Assembly: GCA_036389485.1 (NCBI GenBank)
Contig: DASVPR010000061.1
Span: 1-64,000, forward strand
DNA: 64,000 bases
Direction of reading: 5' to 3'
Source: CADCVT01 sp036389485
GTDB lineage: Bacteria > Actinomycetota > Thermoleophilia > Solirubrobacterales > Solirubrobacteraceae
Within the stretch, counting starts at the first letter, position 1. Each line of letters begins with the position of its first letter. The notes below the pieces were generated by a model. That model saw only the letters and a program-made list of their open reading frames with translations. It was not told the DNA's origin and ran no database searches. Below are positions 42,293-50,045 of the stretch, in pieces. The position numbers and the translations under genes are program-made.

Positions 42293-42582
42293 TCCGGGAT
42301 CAGGCTGTCGGGGATCGCGCCCTCCCCGGTGAACTCCTGCCGCGCCTCCTCGAGGTCGGTGTCCTCGGGCGGCAGGATCACGTCGGAGTGGCGCAGCTCG
42401 TCGTCGCCGAGCTTGCGGCCCTTCGACCGCACCATCTCGATCAGCTGGGCGAAGATCTCGCGGAAGCGGGCCTCGTCGCCGGCCTCGACGGCGGCGACCG
42501 CCTGGTTGTCGAGCTGGTTGATGGCGTCGTAGTCGGCCTGCCCGACCTCGAACTGGCCCTCGGTGGCGATGCGGACGATCAC
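42289..42582 (-). CDS. pspAA: PspA-associated protein PspAA
   Basis: 97 residues with a GTG start overlapping the pspA stop. The family pattern is easy to see: IVRIATEGQFEVGQADYDAINQLDNQAV at the start and DVILPPEDTDLEEARQEF near the end. PspAA sits next to PspA in most actinobacteria; its role is thought to be in the phage-shock response, without a defined activity. Confidence 0.88.
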   Translation of the reverse strand: MIVRIATEGQFEVGQADYDAINQLDNQAVAAVEAGDEARFREIFAQLIEMVRSKGRKLGDDELRHSDVILPPEDTDLEEARQEFTGEGAIPDSLIPD

Positions 42583-43346
42583 TGGCCCTGCCCACCCTGC
42601 TCGAGCTGGCCGGCGGGCTTCTCTCCGCTGTCGCCGGCGCCGATCTCGGCGCGCAGCTTCGACAGCTCGTCGTCGACGGCGCTCGCCGACGTGAGCTCCT
42701 TGAGCTGACGGTCGATGTCGTCGCTGCCGCCCTCGCCGAGCTGGGTGATGTCGTCGAACGTGCCGGCGGCCTCCAGCTCCTCGACCGCCGACGCCCGCGC
42801 GCGCATCTGCTCGGTCTTGTCGACGGCGCGCTGCATCGCCAGGCCGACGTCGGCCATCTGCTCGCCCACGCCGGTCGCGGCCTCGGAGATCTGCACCTGG
42901 GCCTCGGCGGCCGAGTACTGCGCCTTGATGACCTCCTTCTTGGTGCGGAAGGCCTCGATCTTCGTGCGCAGCTTCTGCTCGTTCTCGATCAGCCGCTGCT
43001 GCTGGCCCTCGAGCTCGGTGACCTGCTGGTCGAGCGACTGCAGCTCGGTCTGGGCGAGCACCTTGCGCTCCATCGCGGCGCGCGCGAGGTCCTCGCGCCC
43101 GGCGCTCAGCGCCTGACGGGCCTGCGTGTCGAGCTTGACGACCTGCTGCTCGAGCTTGCCGGACTGCAGCTGGAGGCGCTTCTTCGCCGTGACGACGTCA
43201 GCGATCCCCTTCTTCACGTTCTGCAGCAGCTCGAGCTGCTTCTCGTACGAGTAGTCCAGGGTCTCCTGCGGGTCCTCGGCGCGGTCGAGGAGCTTGGAGA
43301 TCTTGGCCTTGACGACTGTGCTGAAACGGCCACCGAGTCCGGGCAT
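42579..43346 (-). CDS. pspA: PspA/IM30 membrane-stress protein
   Basis: 255 residues from the ATG at 43346. Nearly all alpha-helix and coiled coil (KISKLLDRAEDPQETLDYSYEKQLELLQNVKKG and LRTKIEAFRTKKEVIKAQYSAAEAQVQISEA regions), as in PspA/Vipp1 (ESCRT-III-like). It binds stressed membranes from the cytoplasm and limits proton leakage. The C-terminus is a Gly/Gln-rich tail. With pspAA it forms a two-gene operon; htpX-pspAB lie 3 kb away. Confidence 0.9.
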   Translation of the reverse strand: MPGLGGRFSTVVKAKISKLLDRAEDPQETLDYSYEKQLELLQNVKKGIADVVTAKKRLQLQSGKLEQQVVKLDTQARQALSAGREDLARAAMERKVLAQTELQSLDQQVTELEGQQQRLIENEQKLRTKIEAFRTKKEVIKAQYSAAEAQVQISEAATGVGEQMADVGLAMQRAVDKTEQMRARASAVEELEAAGTFDDITQLGEGGSDDIDRQLKELTSASAVDDELSKLRAEIGAGDSGEKPAGQLEQGGQGQ

Positions 43347-43371
43347 GGATCGGACCGTACCATGCGCCTCC

Positions 43372-43857
43372 GTGCCGTCTCGAACCCCCGCTGACTCCCG
43401 TTCCGTGCTCGTGCGCTGGATGGGCGTCATGGACGCCAACAGCGCCGGCTACGTGCACGGCGGCGTCGTGCTGCGCTACTGCGACGAGGTCGCCGGGCTC
43501 GCCGCCACCCGCCACTCCGGCTGCCGCGTCGTCACCGCGGCGATGGACCGCATGACGTTCAACGAGCCGGTGCACGTCGGCGAGGTCGTCACGTTCAAGG
43601 CGACGGTCAACGCGGCGTGGCGCACGTCGATGGAGGTCGGCGTCCGCGTCGAGGCCGAGGACCCCCGCTCCGGCGCGATCCGCCACACCAACACCGCCTA
43701 CGTGACGATGGTGGCGCTGGACGACGACGGCCGGCCGGCGCCGGTGCCGGCGATCGAGTGCACGGACGACACCGAGGCACGGCGCGAGCGCGAGGCGCAG
43801 CTGCGCCGGGCGAACCGCCTCGCCGAGCGCGAGGAGATCCTGCGCGGAAGGGGCTAG
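43372..43857 (+). CDS. Hotdog-fold acyl-CoA thioesterase
   Basis: 161 residues from a GTG at 43372. The hotdog core is clear: MDANSAGYVHGGVVLRYCDEVAG with the helix and N/G pocket, then VVTAAMDRMTFNEPVHVGEVVTF and the strand YVTMVALDDDGRPAPVP. This matches the YciA/BACH-type acyl-CoA thioesterases, which hydrolyse fatty acyl-CoA. The C-terminus is a charged helix. It is divergent from pspA and overlaps the NlpC/P60 gene end by 4 bp. Confidence 0.83.
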   Translation: MPSRTPADSRSVLVRWMGVMDANSAGYVHGGVVLRYCDEVAGLAATRHSGCRVVTAAMDRMTFNEPVHVGEVVTFKATVNAAWRTSMEVGVRVEAEDPRSGAIRHTNTAYVTMVALDDDGRPAPVPAIECTDDTEARREREAQLRRANRLAEREEILRGRG

Positions 43858-44435
43858 AGCCCGAGCGGGTGGCGCGCGCGGAAGCCGCGCGTGGAGCGCA
43901 GCACCGGGCGCCAGCGCGGGCCCTTGCCGCCGCTGGGGTCGCCGGCGGCGGAGGTGTCGAGCCGCAGGCCTGCGATGACGGCGAACGCGTGGCCGGGGTT
44001 CGTGTAGACGGTGATCCACTGGCCCGGGCCGGCCTCGCCCCACCTCATGAAGCTGGACGAGTCCAGCGGGGTCTTCAGCAGCCGCGCGCCGATGAGCGCG
44101 TACGAGACCGTGCCGGAGCAGTCGTAGCCCGAGTCCTCGACCTTCGCGTGGCCGCCGCCGTACTTGTACGGCTTGCCGATGATGCGGTTCGCGGCGGCGA
44201 TGGCGGCGTGGACCTGCGGCGGCGCGTCGAGCGGCGCGGCGGCCAGCCCGTTCGGCATGAGGACGGCCTTCGCGCCCGGGACCGCGCGCAGCCGGAACTT
44301 CTTCTCGGCCTTCTCGCGGCGCTCCTTCTCGGTCTCGTAGGTCGTCCCGCCCGTGGACTGCGCCACGGCGGAGGGCGCTCCTGCGAGCGACACGACCAGC
44401 ATCACGATGAACGCGACAACGGGGATTCCCCGCAC
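43854..44435 (-). CDS. NlpC/P60-type cell-wall hydrolase under c-di-AMP riboswitch
   Basis: 193 residues with a signal peptide (about 1-26). The catalytic Cys is in GYDCSGTVSYAL near residue 106 and the His in PGHAFAVIAG near 150, the usual C40 arrangement; the third residue is not obvious. It likely cleaves stem peptides in peptidoglycan. A ydaO-type riboswitch lies directly upstream (44450-44582), as for many actinobacterial wall hydrolases, so c-di-AMP should control its expression. Confidence 0.83.
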   Translation of the reverse strand: MRGIPVVAFIVMLVVSLAGAPSAVAQSTGGTTYETEKERREKAEKKFRLRAVPGAKAVLMPNGLAAAPLDAPPQVHAAIAAANRIIGKPYKYGGGHAKVEDSGYDCSGTVSYALIGARLLKTPLDSSSFMRWGEAGPGQWITVYTNPGHAFAVIAGLRLDTSAAGDPSGGKGPRWRPVLRSTRGFRARHPLGL

Positions 44436-44449
44436 GGCTACGACTCCTC

Positions 44450-44582
44450 TTTCGTCGGCCTGCGGGGTTAGCTGACGGGCTAGCGCTAAAAGAGCCTGCG
44501 CCTCGCACGGATGACCGTGCGATTAGCCCCAACAACGTGGGTCCCCCGCTCCGTGGCCAGGTAGCCACGGATTCGGCATGCG
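44450..44582 (-). ncRNA. c-di-AMP (ydaO-yuaA) riboswitch
   Basis: Read on the minus strand from 44582, the leader shows the conserved blocks CCGAATCCGTGG, GCGGGGGACCCA, TTGGGGCTAATC and, near the 3' end, GCCCGTCAGCTAACCCCGCAGG. Their order and spacing match the ydaO-yuaA class that binds c-di-AMP. In actinobacteria it usually sits ahead of genes for peptidoglycan hydrolases such as the NlpC/P60 gene found here, 15 bp downstream. Binding of c-di-AMP normally lowers expression. Confidence 0.9.
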
Positions 44583-44787
44583 GCGGACACTGTACCCAAC
44601 CTGAAACGAATCATGCGTCACGCCGGACGCGTGTGCGAATTGCCATAAAGATCGCCGCGGCGATGCCGATCAACGCCGGCCCGCCCGGGCTCGACTGCTC
44701 GCCGGGAACCCACGAGGCCTCGGACCGGCCCCACCGGCCGGGCCAGCGCACCCTGCGCGGCGTAGGCCGGACGGTACTCTGCCGCGC
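44583..44787. other. Gap between riboswitch and CWB2 gene; no convincing gene
   Basis: The stretch should hold the riboswitch promoter (minus strand) and the start of the CWB2 gene. TACTCT at 44775-44780 is a likely -10 for the latter, seven bases before its GTG. A minus-strand frame ending at 44611 reads GPALIGIAAAIFMAIRTRVRRDA, but its start is unclear. Confidence 0.4.
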
Positions 44788-45975
44788 GTGCCCCGACGCC
44801 TGCTCGCGCTCGCCTGCCTGCTCGCGCTCGCGCTCGCCGGCTGCGGCGGCGGTGGCGGGGGCGGGGACGGGTCCCCCGACAAGCCGCAGGTCGGCGTCAA
44901 GGGCGACGAGGAGGAGGCCGCGACCGACCTCGGCTTCCCCGCGTTCGCGACGAAGAACACGACGCGCGTCGGCGGCGCCGACCCCATCGCCAACGCCGCG
45001 GCGGTCGCGCGCGCGGTGTACCCCGGCACGCGGCCGAAGGCGGTCACCCTGGTCGACGCGGGCGACTGGCAGGGCGGCGTCGCGGCGGCCGCCCTGTTCG
45101 CGCAGCCGATCGGCGCGCCCGTGCTGCTGACGAACGGCGACGATCTGCCGGAGGCGTCCAAGAGCGCGCTCGACGCCCTCGCCCCGACGGGCTCCAAGGA
45201 GGCCGGGAACGCGCAGGTGGTGCGCGTGGGCGACGTCGCCGAGCCGGAGGGGCTGAAGGCCACCGACGTCGCCGGGAAGAGCCCCGCCGAGGTCGCCGCG
45301 CAGATCGACGCCGTGCTGAGCGAGGCGCGCGGCAGGTCCAGCGACCACGTCGTGGTCGTCGGCAGCGAGAAGCCGGAGTTCGCGATGCCGGCGGCGGCGT
45401 ACGCGGCGAAGTCGGGCGACCCGGTGCTGTTCGCCGACCGCGACGCGCTCCCCGCCGCGACCAAGACCGCGCTGGAGCGCCACCAGCAGCCGAAGATCTT
45501 CATCCTCGGACCGGAGGCCAGCGTCTCGAAGAAGGTCGAGACCGAGCTGCGCCGGCTCGGGACCGTCGAGCGCGTCACCGGGATCGCCGACCCGATCGCG
45601 GGCGCGATCGCCTTCGCGCGGTTCGTGTCGAAGTCGGGCACGTTCGGGTGGGAGGTGACCGATCCGGGCCACGGCCTGGTGTTCGCGAACGTGAAGCGGC
45701 CGCTCGACGCGGTCGCCGCCGCGCCGCTCTCGGGCAGCGGGACGTACGGGCCGCTGCTGCTCCACACCGGCGGCGCGCGGCTCGACACGCTGGTCGACGG
45801 CTACCTCCAGGACATCCGCCCCGGCTACCGGAAGAACCCGGTGCGCGGGGTCTACAATCACGGCTGGATCATCGGGGACGAGGAGGCGATGCCGATCGCC
45901 ACGCAGTCCCGGATCGACGCCCTCCTCGAGATCGCCCTGGTCGACACCGAAGACACGAACGCGCCCTCCTCATGA
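44788..45975 (+). CDS. Lipoprotein with cell wall-binding repeats 2 (CWB2)
   Basis: 395 residues. Lipobox LAGC with Cys19 followed by a run of Gly, then repeated CWB2 units (TTRVGGADPIANAAAVARAVYP; VVVVGSEKPEFAMPAAAYAAKSGDPVLF; KIFILGPEASVSKKVETELRRLG). CWB2 modules bind anionic wall polymers in Gram-positive bacteria. The GTG start appears leaderless. The following small gene overlaps its stop by ATGA. Confidence 0.85.
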   Translation: MPRRLLALACLLALALAGCGGGGGGGDGSPDKPQVGVKGDEEEAATDLGFPAFATKNTTRVGGADPIANAAAVARAVYPGTRPKAVTLVDAGDWQGGVAAAALFAQPIGAPVLLTNGDDLPEASKSALDALAPTGSKEAGNAQVVRVGDVAEPEGLKATDVAGKSPAEVAAQIDAVLSEARGRSSDHVVVVGSEKPEFAMPAAAYAAKSGDPVLFADRDALPAATKTALERHQQPKIFILGPEASVSKKVETELRRLGTVERVTGIADPIAGAIAFARFVSKSGTFGWEVTDPGHGLVFANVKRPLDAVAAAPLSGSGTYGPLLLHTGGARLDTLVDGYLQDIRPGYRKNPVRGVYNHGWIIGDEEAMPIATQSRIDALLEIALVDTEDTNAPSS

Positions 45976-46274
45976 GCGAAGCCGAGCATCCCTCCCGGCG
46001 CGGGCGCGACGTCACCGTCGACGACGTCCGCCAGCTGAGCGGCGCCTCGACCCCGCACTTCGCGCTGCAGCTGCGCAACCGGATCGCGAAGCTCGTCCGC
46101 GACCTGCCGGCCGACCATCCGGCGCGGATCGAGGGCGAGCGGGAGATCCGGCGGCTGACGGGCCTGGGCTACAGCGGCGAGGTCCGCGGGACGCCCCACG
46201 AGGACGGCATCGAGCCGCTCCCCTCGCTCGGCGCCGACGCGGACGTCTTCCGCGAGACGCCCGCCGGCCACTAG
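45972..46274 (+). CDS. Conserved small hypothetical protein
   Basis: 100 residues, ATG overlapping the previous stop (ATGA). The central helix SGASTPHFALQLRNRIAKLVRDLP and the segment HPARIEGEREIRRLTGLGYSGE look like a compact soluble alpha-helical domain. No motif recognised. Its coupling to the CWB2 lipoprotein suggests joint expression. Confidence 0.65.
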   Translation: MSEAEHPSRRGRDVTVDDVRQLSGASTPHFALQLRNRIAKLVRDLPADHPARIEGEREIRRLTGLGYSGEVRGTPHEDGIEPLPSLGADADVFRETPAGH

Positions 46275-46277
46275 CCG

Positions 46278-46427
46278 TCAGTAGCCGCCTCCCCCGTCGT
46301 CCTGCTGCTCCTCGGTCTGGCCGGACGTGCTCGCCGGCTGGTCGTCGTCGTCGTCCGAGTCGCAGCCGGCGGCGGCCAGCGCGAGGGCGGCGAGGCCGAG
46401 GGCCACGAGGTGGCGCGTTCGGGACAT
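46278..46427 (-). CDS. Tiny lipoprotein
   Basis: 49 residues from the ATG at 46427. A signal peptide with lipobox AAAGC is followed by a five-Asp run and a Gln/Gly-rich tail ending in GGGGY. After processing, only about 28 residues would remain on the membrane. Such small acidic lipoproteins are usually unnoticed; function unknown. Confidence 0.55.
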   Translation of the reverse strand: MSRTRHLVALGLAALALAAAGCDSDDDDDQPASTSGQTEEQQDDGGGGY

Positions 46428-46506
46428 GCCCTTGGGCTCTCCGTTGCCGACCGTGCCAAAACCGCAGCAGATTCGCCTCGTCCGTCCGATGACCCGGGGG
46501 GAACTG

Positions 46507-48186
46507 ATGTCCCAGCGCCTTCTGGAATCGGCTCCGGCCCGCGGGCGGATCGGCTCGCTGTACGACGACATGCTCGAGCGCATGACGGATCACGTCGTGC
46601 GCTGGCGCTCGCTGGCGGTGCTGTTCTTCGTCGGGGGCGCACTCGCGGACCTGTCGCTCCTGCTCCCCGCTCCGCACGCCGCGAGCCTGCCTGCGCTCGC
46701 CGTCATCGGCTCGACCGCCGTCGTCTCGGGGATCGTCATGTTCCTGCTCGCCTCGCGGCTGCCTGAGTGGCTGATGAGCGCGTCGCTCGCGTTCGGGACC
46801 GCGCTCGTCACCGGCGGCGTGATCGCCACGCAGGACACCACCGCGATCTACGCGCTGTTCTACGTGTGGGTGGGGTTCGAGGCGTTCTTCTTCCTCCGGC
46901 GTCGCCAGGCGCTCGCGCACATCTCCTTCGTCGCGGTGGCGTACGCCGTCGGGCTCTTGATCGCGGGCGGCCCGGCGCCCGACGCCGCCGCGCGCTGGCT
47001 GCTCACGCTCGGGACCGTCGTCACCGTCGGCGTCCTCGCCGGGGCGCTGCACGACCGCGCCGAGCGGTTCATCGACCGCCTCGCCGACGCGGCGCGCACG
47101 GACGCCCTGACCGGGCTGCTCAACCGCCGCGGCTTCGAGGAGCGGATCCAGACCGAGCTGGCCCGGGCGCGCCGGTCGGGTCAGCCGGTGACGGTCGTCG
47201 TCGGCGACCTGGACCACTTCAAGAGCGTCAACGACCGGTTCGGCCATCGCGTCGGCGACCAGACGCTCCAGCGCTTCGCGACCGTCGCCCGCCACGTCAA
47301 GCGCCAGATCGACGACCTCGCGCGGATCGGCGGCGAGGAGTTCGCGCTCGTCCTGCCCGACTGCGACGAGCACGGCGGCTTCCTCGTCGCCGAGCGGCTG
47401 CGCCGCGCGGTGCGCGACGACGGCCTCGCCGAGGACGCGCCGGTCACCGTGAGCTTCGGCGTCGCGAGCTGCCCGCGCCACGCGGCGACGAGCGAGCAGC
47501 TGCTCCACTGCGCCGACCAGGCGCTCTACCTCGCCAAGCAGCTCGGCCGCGACCGCAGCGTGATCTTCTCCGAGGAGGTCGTCGAGTCGCTGACGGCCGG
47601 CGCCGACGACTCCCGCCAGACGGTCGAGCAGATCGCCGCTGTGCTGATCCTCGCGGAGACGTTGGACCTGCGCGACACCGGGACCGCCCAGCATTCGCAG
47701 ACGGTCGGGCGGCTGTGCGAGCGGATCGCTTCGGCGCTCGGGCTGGATCCGGAGCGCGTCGAGCGCGTCCGCCTCGCGGGGCTGCTGCACGACCTGGGGA
47801 AGATCGGCGTCCCCGACCCGATCCTGCGGAAGCCGGGCGCGCTGACCGAGGCCGAGTGGAACGAGATGAGGAAGCACCCGGAGCTCGGCGCTCGCATCTT
47901 GAGCGGGGCGAACCTGGACGATCTCTCCGCGTGGGTGCTCGCGCACCACGAGCGGCCCGACGGCCGCGGCTACCCGTCCGGCCTGTCGGGCGAGGAGATC
48001 CCGCTCGAGGCGCGGATCCTCGCGGTGGCCGACTCCTTCGAGGCGATGACCTCGGACCGCGTCTACCGGGCCGGGATGCCCGTCGAGGACGCGGTGGAGG
48101 AGCTGCGCCGGTGCGCCGGGAGCCAGTTCGACCAGGGCGTGGTCGACGCGTTCCTCGGCGTGCTCGCCGAGCCCGCGGCGCTGTAG
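46507..48186 (+). CDS. GGDEF and HD-GYP dual-domain membrane protein
   Basis: 559 residues. The ATG at 46507 is chosen because GGGGGAAC lies 5-10 nt upstream; another ATG is at 46489. About six membrane helices (36-190) precede a GGDEF domain with GGEEF near residue 275 and an inhibitory-site RQID five residues before it. An HD-GYP domain follows with HDLGKIG near 427 and HHERPDGRGYP near 479. One half makes c-di-GMP and the other hydrolyses it, both likely facing the cytoplasm and under control of the membrane part. Confidence 0.9.
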   Translation: MSQRLLESAPARGRIGSLYDDMLERMTDHVVRWRSLAVLFFVGGALADLSLLLPAPHAASLPALAVIGSTAVVSGIVMFLLASRLPEWLMSASLAFGTALVTGGVIATQDTTAIYALFYVWVGFEAFFFLRRRQALAHISFVAVAYAVGLLIAGGPAPDAAARWLLTLGTVVTVGVLAGALHDRAERFIDRLADAARTDALTGLLNRRGFEERIQTELARARRSGQPVTVVVGDLDHFKSVNDRFGHRVGDQTLQRFATVARHVKRQIDDLARIGGEEFALVLPDCDEHGGFLVAERLRRAVRDDGLAEDAPVTVSFGVASCPRHAATSEQLLHCADQALYLAKQLGRDRSVIFSEEVVESLTAGADDSRQTVEQIAAVLILAETLDLRDTGTAQHSQTVGRLCERIASALGLDPERVERVRLAGLLHDLGKIGVPDPILRKPGALTEAEWNEMRKHPELGARILSGANLDDLSAWVLAHHERPDGRGYPSGLSGEEIPLEARILAVADSFEAMTSDRVYRAGMPVEDAVEELRRCAGSQFDQGVVDAFLGVLAEPAAL

Positions 48187-48198
48187 TCTCGCCGCCCG

Positions 48199-49218
48199 AT
48201 GCGGATCGGGCTCTTCCTCGCCTACTGGCCGTGGTTCTCGGCGTCCGAGCAGGTGTCGCTCGCGATGCTCGCGGACGAGCTCGGCCTGGACTCCGTGTGG
48301 ATCAGCGAAGCGTGGGGGCAGGATGCGGTGTCGGTCCTCGGCGTGCTCGCCGCGCGGACCGAGCGGGTCGGCCTCGGCTCGGCGGTCATGCAGATCCCGG
48401 CGCGCAAGCCGACGGCGACCGCGATGGCGGCGGCGACGCTGGACGTCTTGAGCGACGGGCGGTTCCGCCTCGGGCTCGGGCTGAGCGGGCCGCAGGTGTC
48501 GGAGGGCTGGTACGGCGAGCCGTTCGTCCGGAACCTGCGGCGGGTGCGGGAGTACGTCGACGTCGTGCGACGCGTCTTGGCGCGGGAGGCGGTGTCGCTG
48601 CCGCTTCCTCCGGGCGAGGAGGGCATGGGGCTCGGCAAGCCGCTGAAGCTGCTGGCTCGGCCGGTGCAGGAGCGGATTCCCATCTACCTGGGCGCGGTCG
48701 GGCCGCGGGCGATCGAGCAGACGGGAGAGATCGCCGACGGCTGGCTTCCCGCCTTCCTGGATCCCGCGAACCCGGACGTGCTGATGGACCCGCTCCGGGC
48801 CGGCCTGGCGCGCGCGGGCCGCGACGCGTCGTCTCTGGATGTCGCGGCGGCCGTGCCGGTGGCGGTCACCGATGATCTGGACTCCGCCCGCGACGCCTGC
48901 CGGCCGTGGCTGGCGTTCTACCTCGGGGCGATGGGCGCGCGGGAGAAGAACTTCTACGTCGACCTCGCGGACCGCTACGCGCACGGGGACGTGGCGCGGG
49001 AGGTGCAGGAGCGGATGCTGAGCGGTGATCGCGCGGGCGCCGCGGCCGCTCTGACGCCGGAGTTGATCGACGCGACGGCGCTCGTCTGCACGCCTTCGGG
49101 CCTCGACGAGCGGCTCGCGGCCTACGAGCGCGCCGGCGTGACCACGTTGCTCGCGGTGCCTTCCGGCGACCGCGATGCGACGGTCCGGGCGCTCGCGGCG
49201 GCCGGCGTCACGGCCTGA
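48199..49218 (+). CDS. LLM-class (F420-dependent-like) oxidoreductase
   Basis: 339 residues. TIM-barrel luciferase-like monooxygenase with the family blocks ADELGLDSVWISEAWGQD, LGSAVMQIPARKP and RFRLGLGLSGPQVSEGWYG; this form resembles actinobacterial F420-dependent dehydrogenases. It would transfer hydride between F420 (or FMN) and an unknown substrate in the cytoplasm. TAGTCT nine bases before the ATG suggests a leaderless start. A GC-rich hairpin follows the stop. Confidence 0.82.
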   Translation: MRIGLFLAYWPWFSASEQVSLAMLADELGLDSVWISEAWGQDAVSVLGVLAARTERVGLGSAVMQIPARKPTATAMAAATLDVLSDGRFRLGLGLSGPQVSEGWYGEPFVRNLRRVREYVDVVRRVLAREAVSLPLPPGEEGMGLGKPLKLLARPVQERIPIYLGAVGPRAIEQTGEIADGWLPAFLDPANPDVLMDPLRAGLARAGRDASSLDVAAAVPVAVTDDLDSARDACRPWLAFYLGAMGAREKNFYVDLADRYAHGDVAREVQERMLSGDRAGAAAALTPELIDATALVCTPSGLDERLAAYERAGVTTLLAVPSGDRDATVRALAAAGVTA

Positions 49219-49233
49219 GGAAAACGGCCGCCC

Positions 49234-49262
49234 GCCCCGGCGGGGTCCCGCCGCACCGGGGC
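49234..49262 (+). terminator. GC-rich hairpin after the LLM gene
   Basis: GCCCCGGCGGGG and CCCGCCG-CA-CCGGGGC form a nested stem with one two-base bulge. It ends the plus-strand LLM transcript; the minus-strand TfoX gene converges about 85 bp further on. Confidence 0.55.
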
Positions 49263-49345
49263 AGGGACGGCACGGCCGCACGATACACATTGAGCGGTCA
49301 CCCGCAAGTGAACTGCGCCGGAATGGTACTTATACGTATCGACTT

Positions 49346-49675
49346 TTATTTCGGTGGCAGCGAAGCGGCGTGTTCGGCGCCGCAATCGACCCACTTCGCG
49401 AGGTCCTCGTCGCTCGCGATTCCGGGCGCTTCGATCAGGATCAGCCCGCGCATCGACCGGCCCGCAGGCGAGAACTGGCTCACGTGCGGCTCGGCCAGCG
49501 CCCAATCGGCGTCGGCGGGGTCGAGGCGGACCAGCAGCTCCTCACCGACCACCCCGCACGCCATGTTCCCTCCGACGAACCACGCCAGGGCGCCGAACAT
49601 CTTCCGCTCGGAGACCGCGGGCCGGACACCGACGACCTCGCGGACCCGTTCGGCGAGCGCCTCGTCGTAGGCCAC
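49346..49675 (-). CDS. TfoX N-terminal domain protein
   Basis: 109 residues, the length of a stand-alone TfoX-N domain. The core is clear: VSERKMFGALAWFVGGNMACGV, then LLVRLDPADADWALAEPHV and WVDCGAEHAASLP. TfoX/Sxy proteins regulate competence in some bacteria; single-domain actinobacterial members have no known role. It lies 13 bp downstream of xseB on the same strand. Confidence 0.85.
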   Translation of the reverse strand: MAYDEALAERVREVVGVRPAVSERKMFGALAWFVGGNMACGVVGEELLVRLDPADADWALAEPHVSQFSPAGRSMRGLILIEAPGIASDEDLAKWVDCGAEHAASLPPK

Positions 49676-49688
49676 CGCGCCCGCTCCC

Positions 49689-50045
49689 TCAGAAGGGCAG
49701 GACCTCGTCCTGGGGCGGAGGCTGAGGGGCGACGTCCTCCGATTCGCCGCCCGGCTCGGCGCCCTCCCCGCGCGGCTCGTCTCCCTGCGCGACGCCCTCC
49801 CCGCGCGGCTCGGCCGCGCCGGGCGGCACCACGCGGAACGCTCGCATCCCTTCCCCGCGCTCGATCGCCTCGACCCTCTCCTTCTGCTGCGAGAGGTAGG
49901 TGCCGAGCGCCTGCTCGAGCCCCTTCCCCTCCGCGAAGAGGTCGCACATCTCGTGGACCGGGACCTCGTCCGAGCCGAGCCGGTCGGCGATCTCCTGCAG
50001 CCGGCGGTACCCGGCCTCGAACGTGATGTCGGTGGACTGGCTCAT
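49689..50045 (-). CDS. xseB: Exodeoxyribonuclease VII small subunit with SSB-like C-terminal tip
   Basis: 118 residues. The first ~65 match XseB (FEAGYRRLQEIADRLGS to YLSQQKERVEAIERG). A disordered tail of about 50 residues follows with a repeated EPRGEG unit, and it ends PPPQDEVLPF. That end looks like the acidic-Pro-Phe tip of single-stranded DNA-binding proteins (for example DDDIPF in E. coli SSB), through which SSB recruits repair proteins. Such a tip is not a known part of XseB. ATG overlaps the xseA stop by 4 bp. Confidence 0.85.
   Translation of the reverse strand: MSQSTDITFEAGYRRLQEIADRLGSDEVPVHEMCDLFAEGKGLEQALGTYLSQQKERVEAIERGEGMRAFRVVPPGAAEPRGEGVAQGDEPRGEGAEPGGESEDVAPQPPPQDEVLPF

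Noticed and set aside
44611..44787. Small minus-strand membrane protein ending at 44611
   Set aside because: Its last 20 residues look hydrophobic, but there is no clear start codon with a ribosome site, and it would lie across the likely riboswitch promoter.
46012..49290. Minus-strand open frame of 1092 codons opposite GGDEF/HD-GYP and LLM genes
   Set aside because: His/Arg/Asp-rich low-complexity translation; plus-strand genes with intact catalytic motifs occupy the region.
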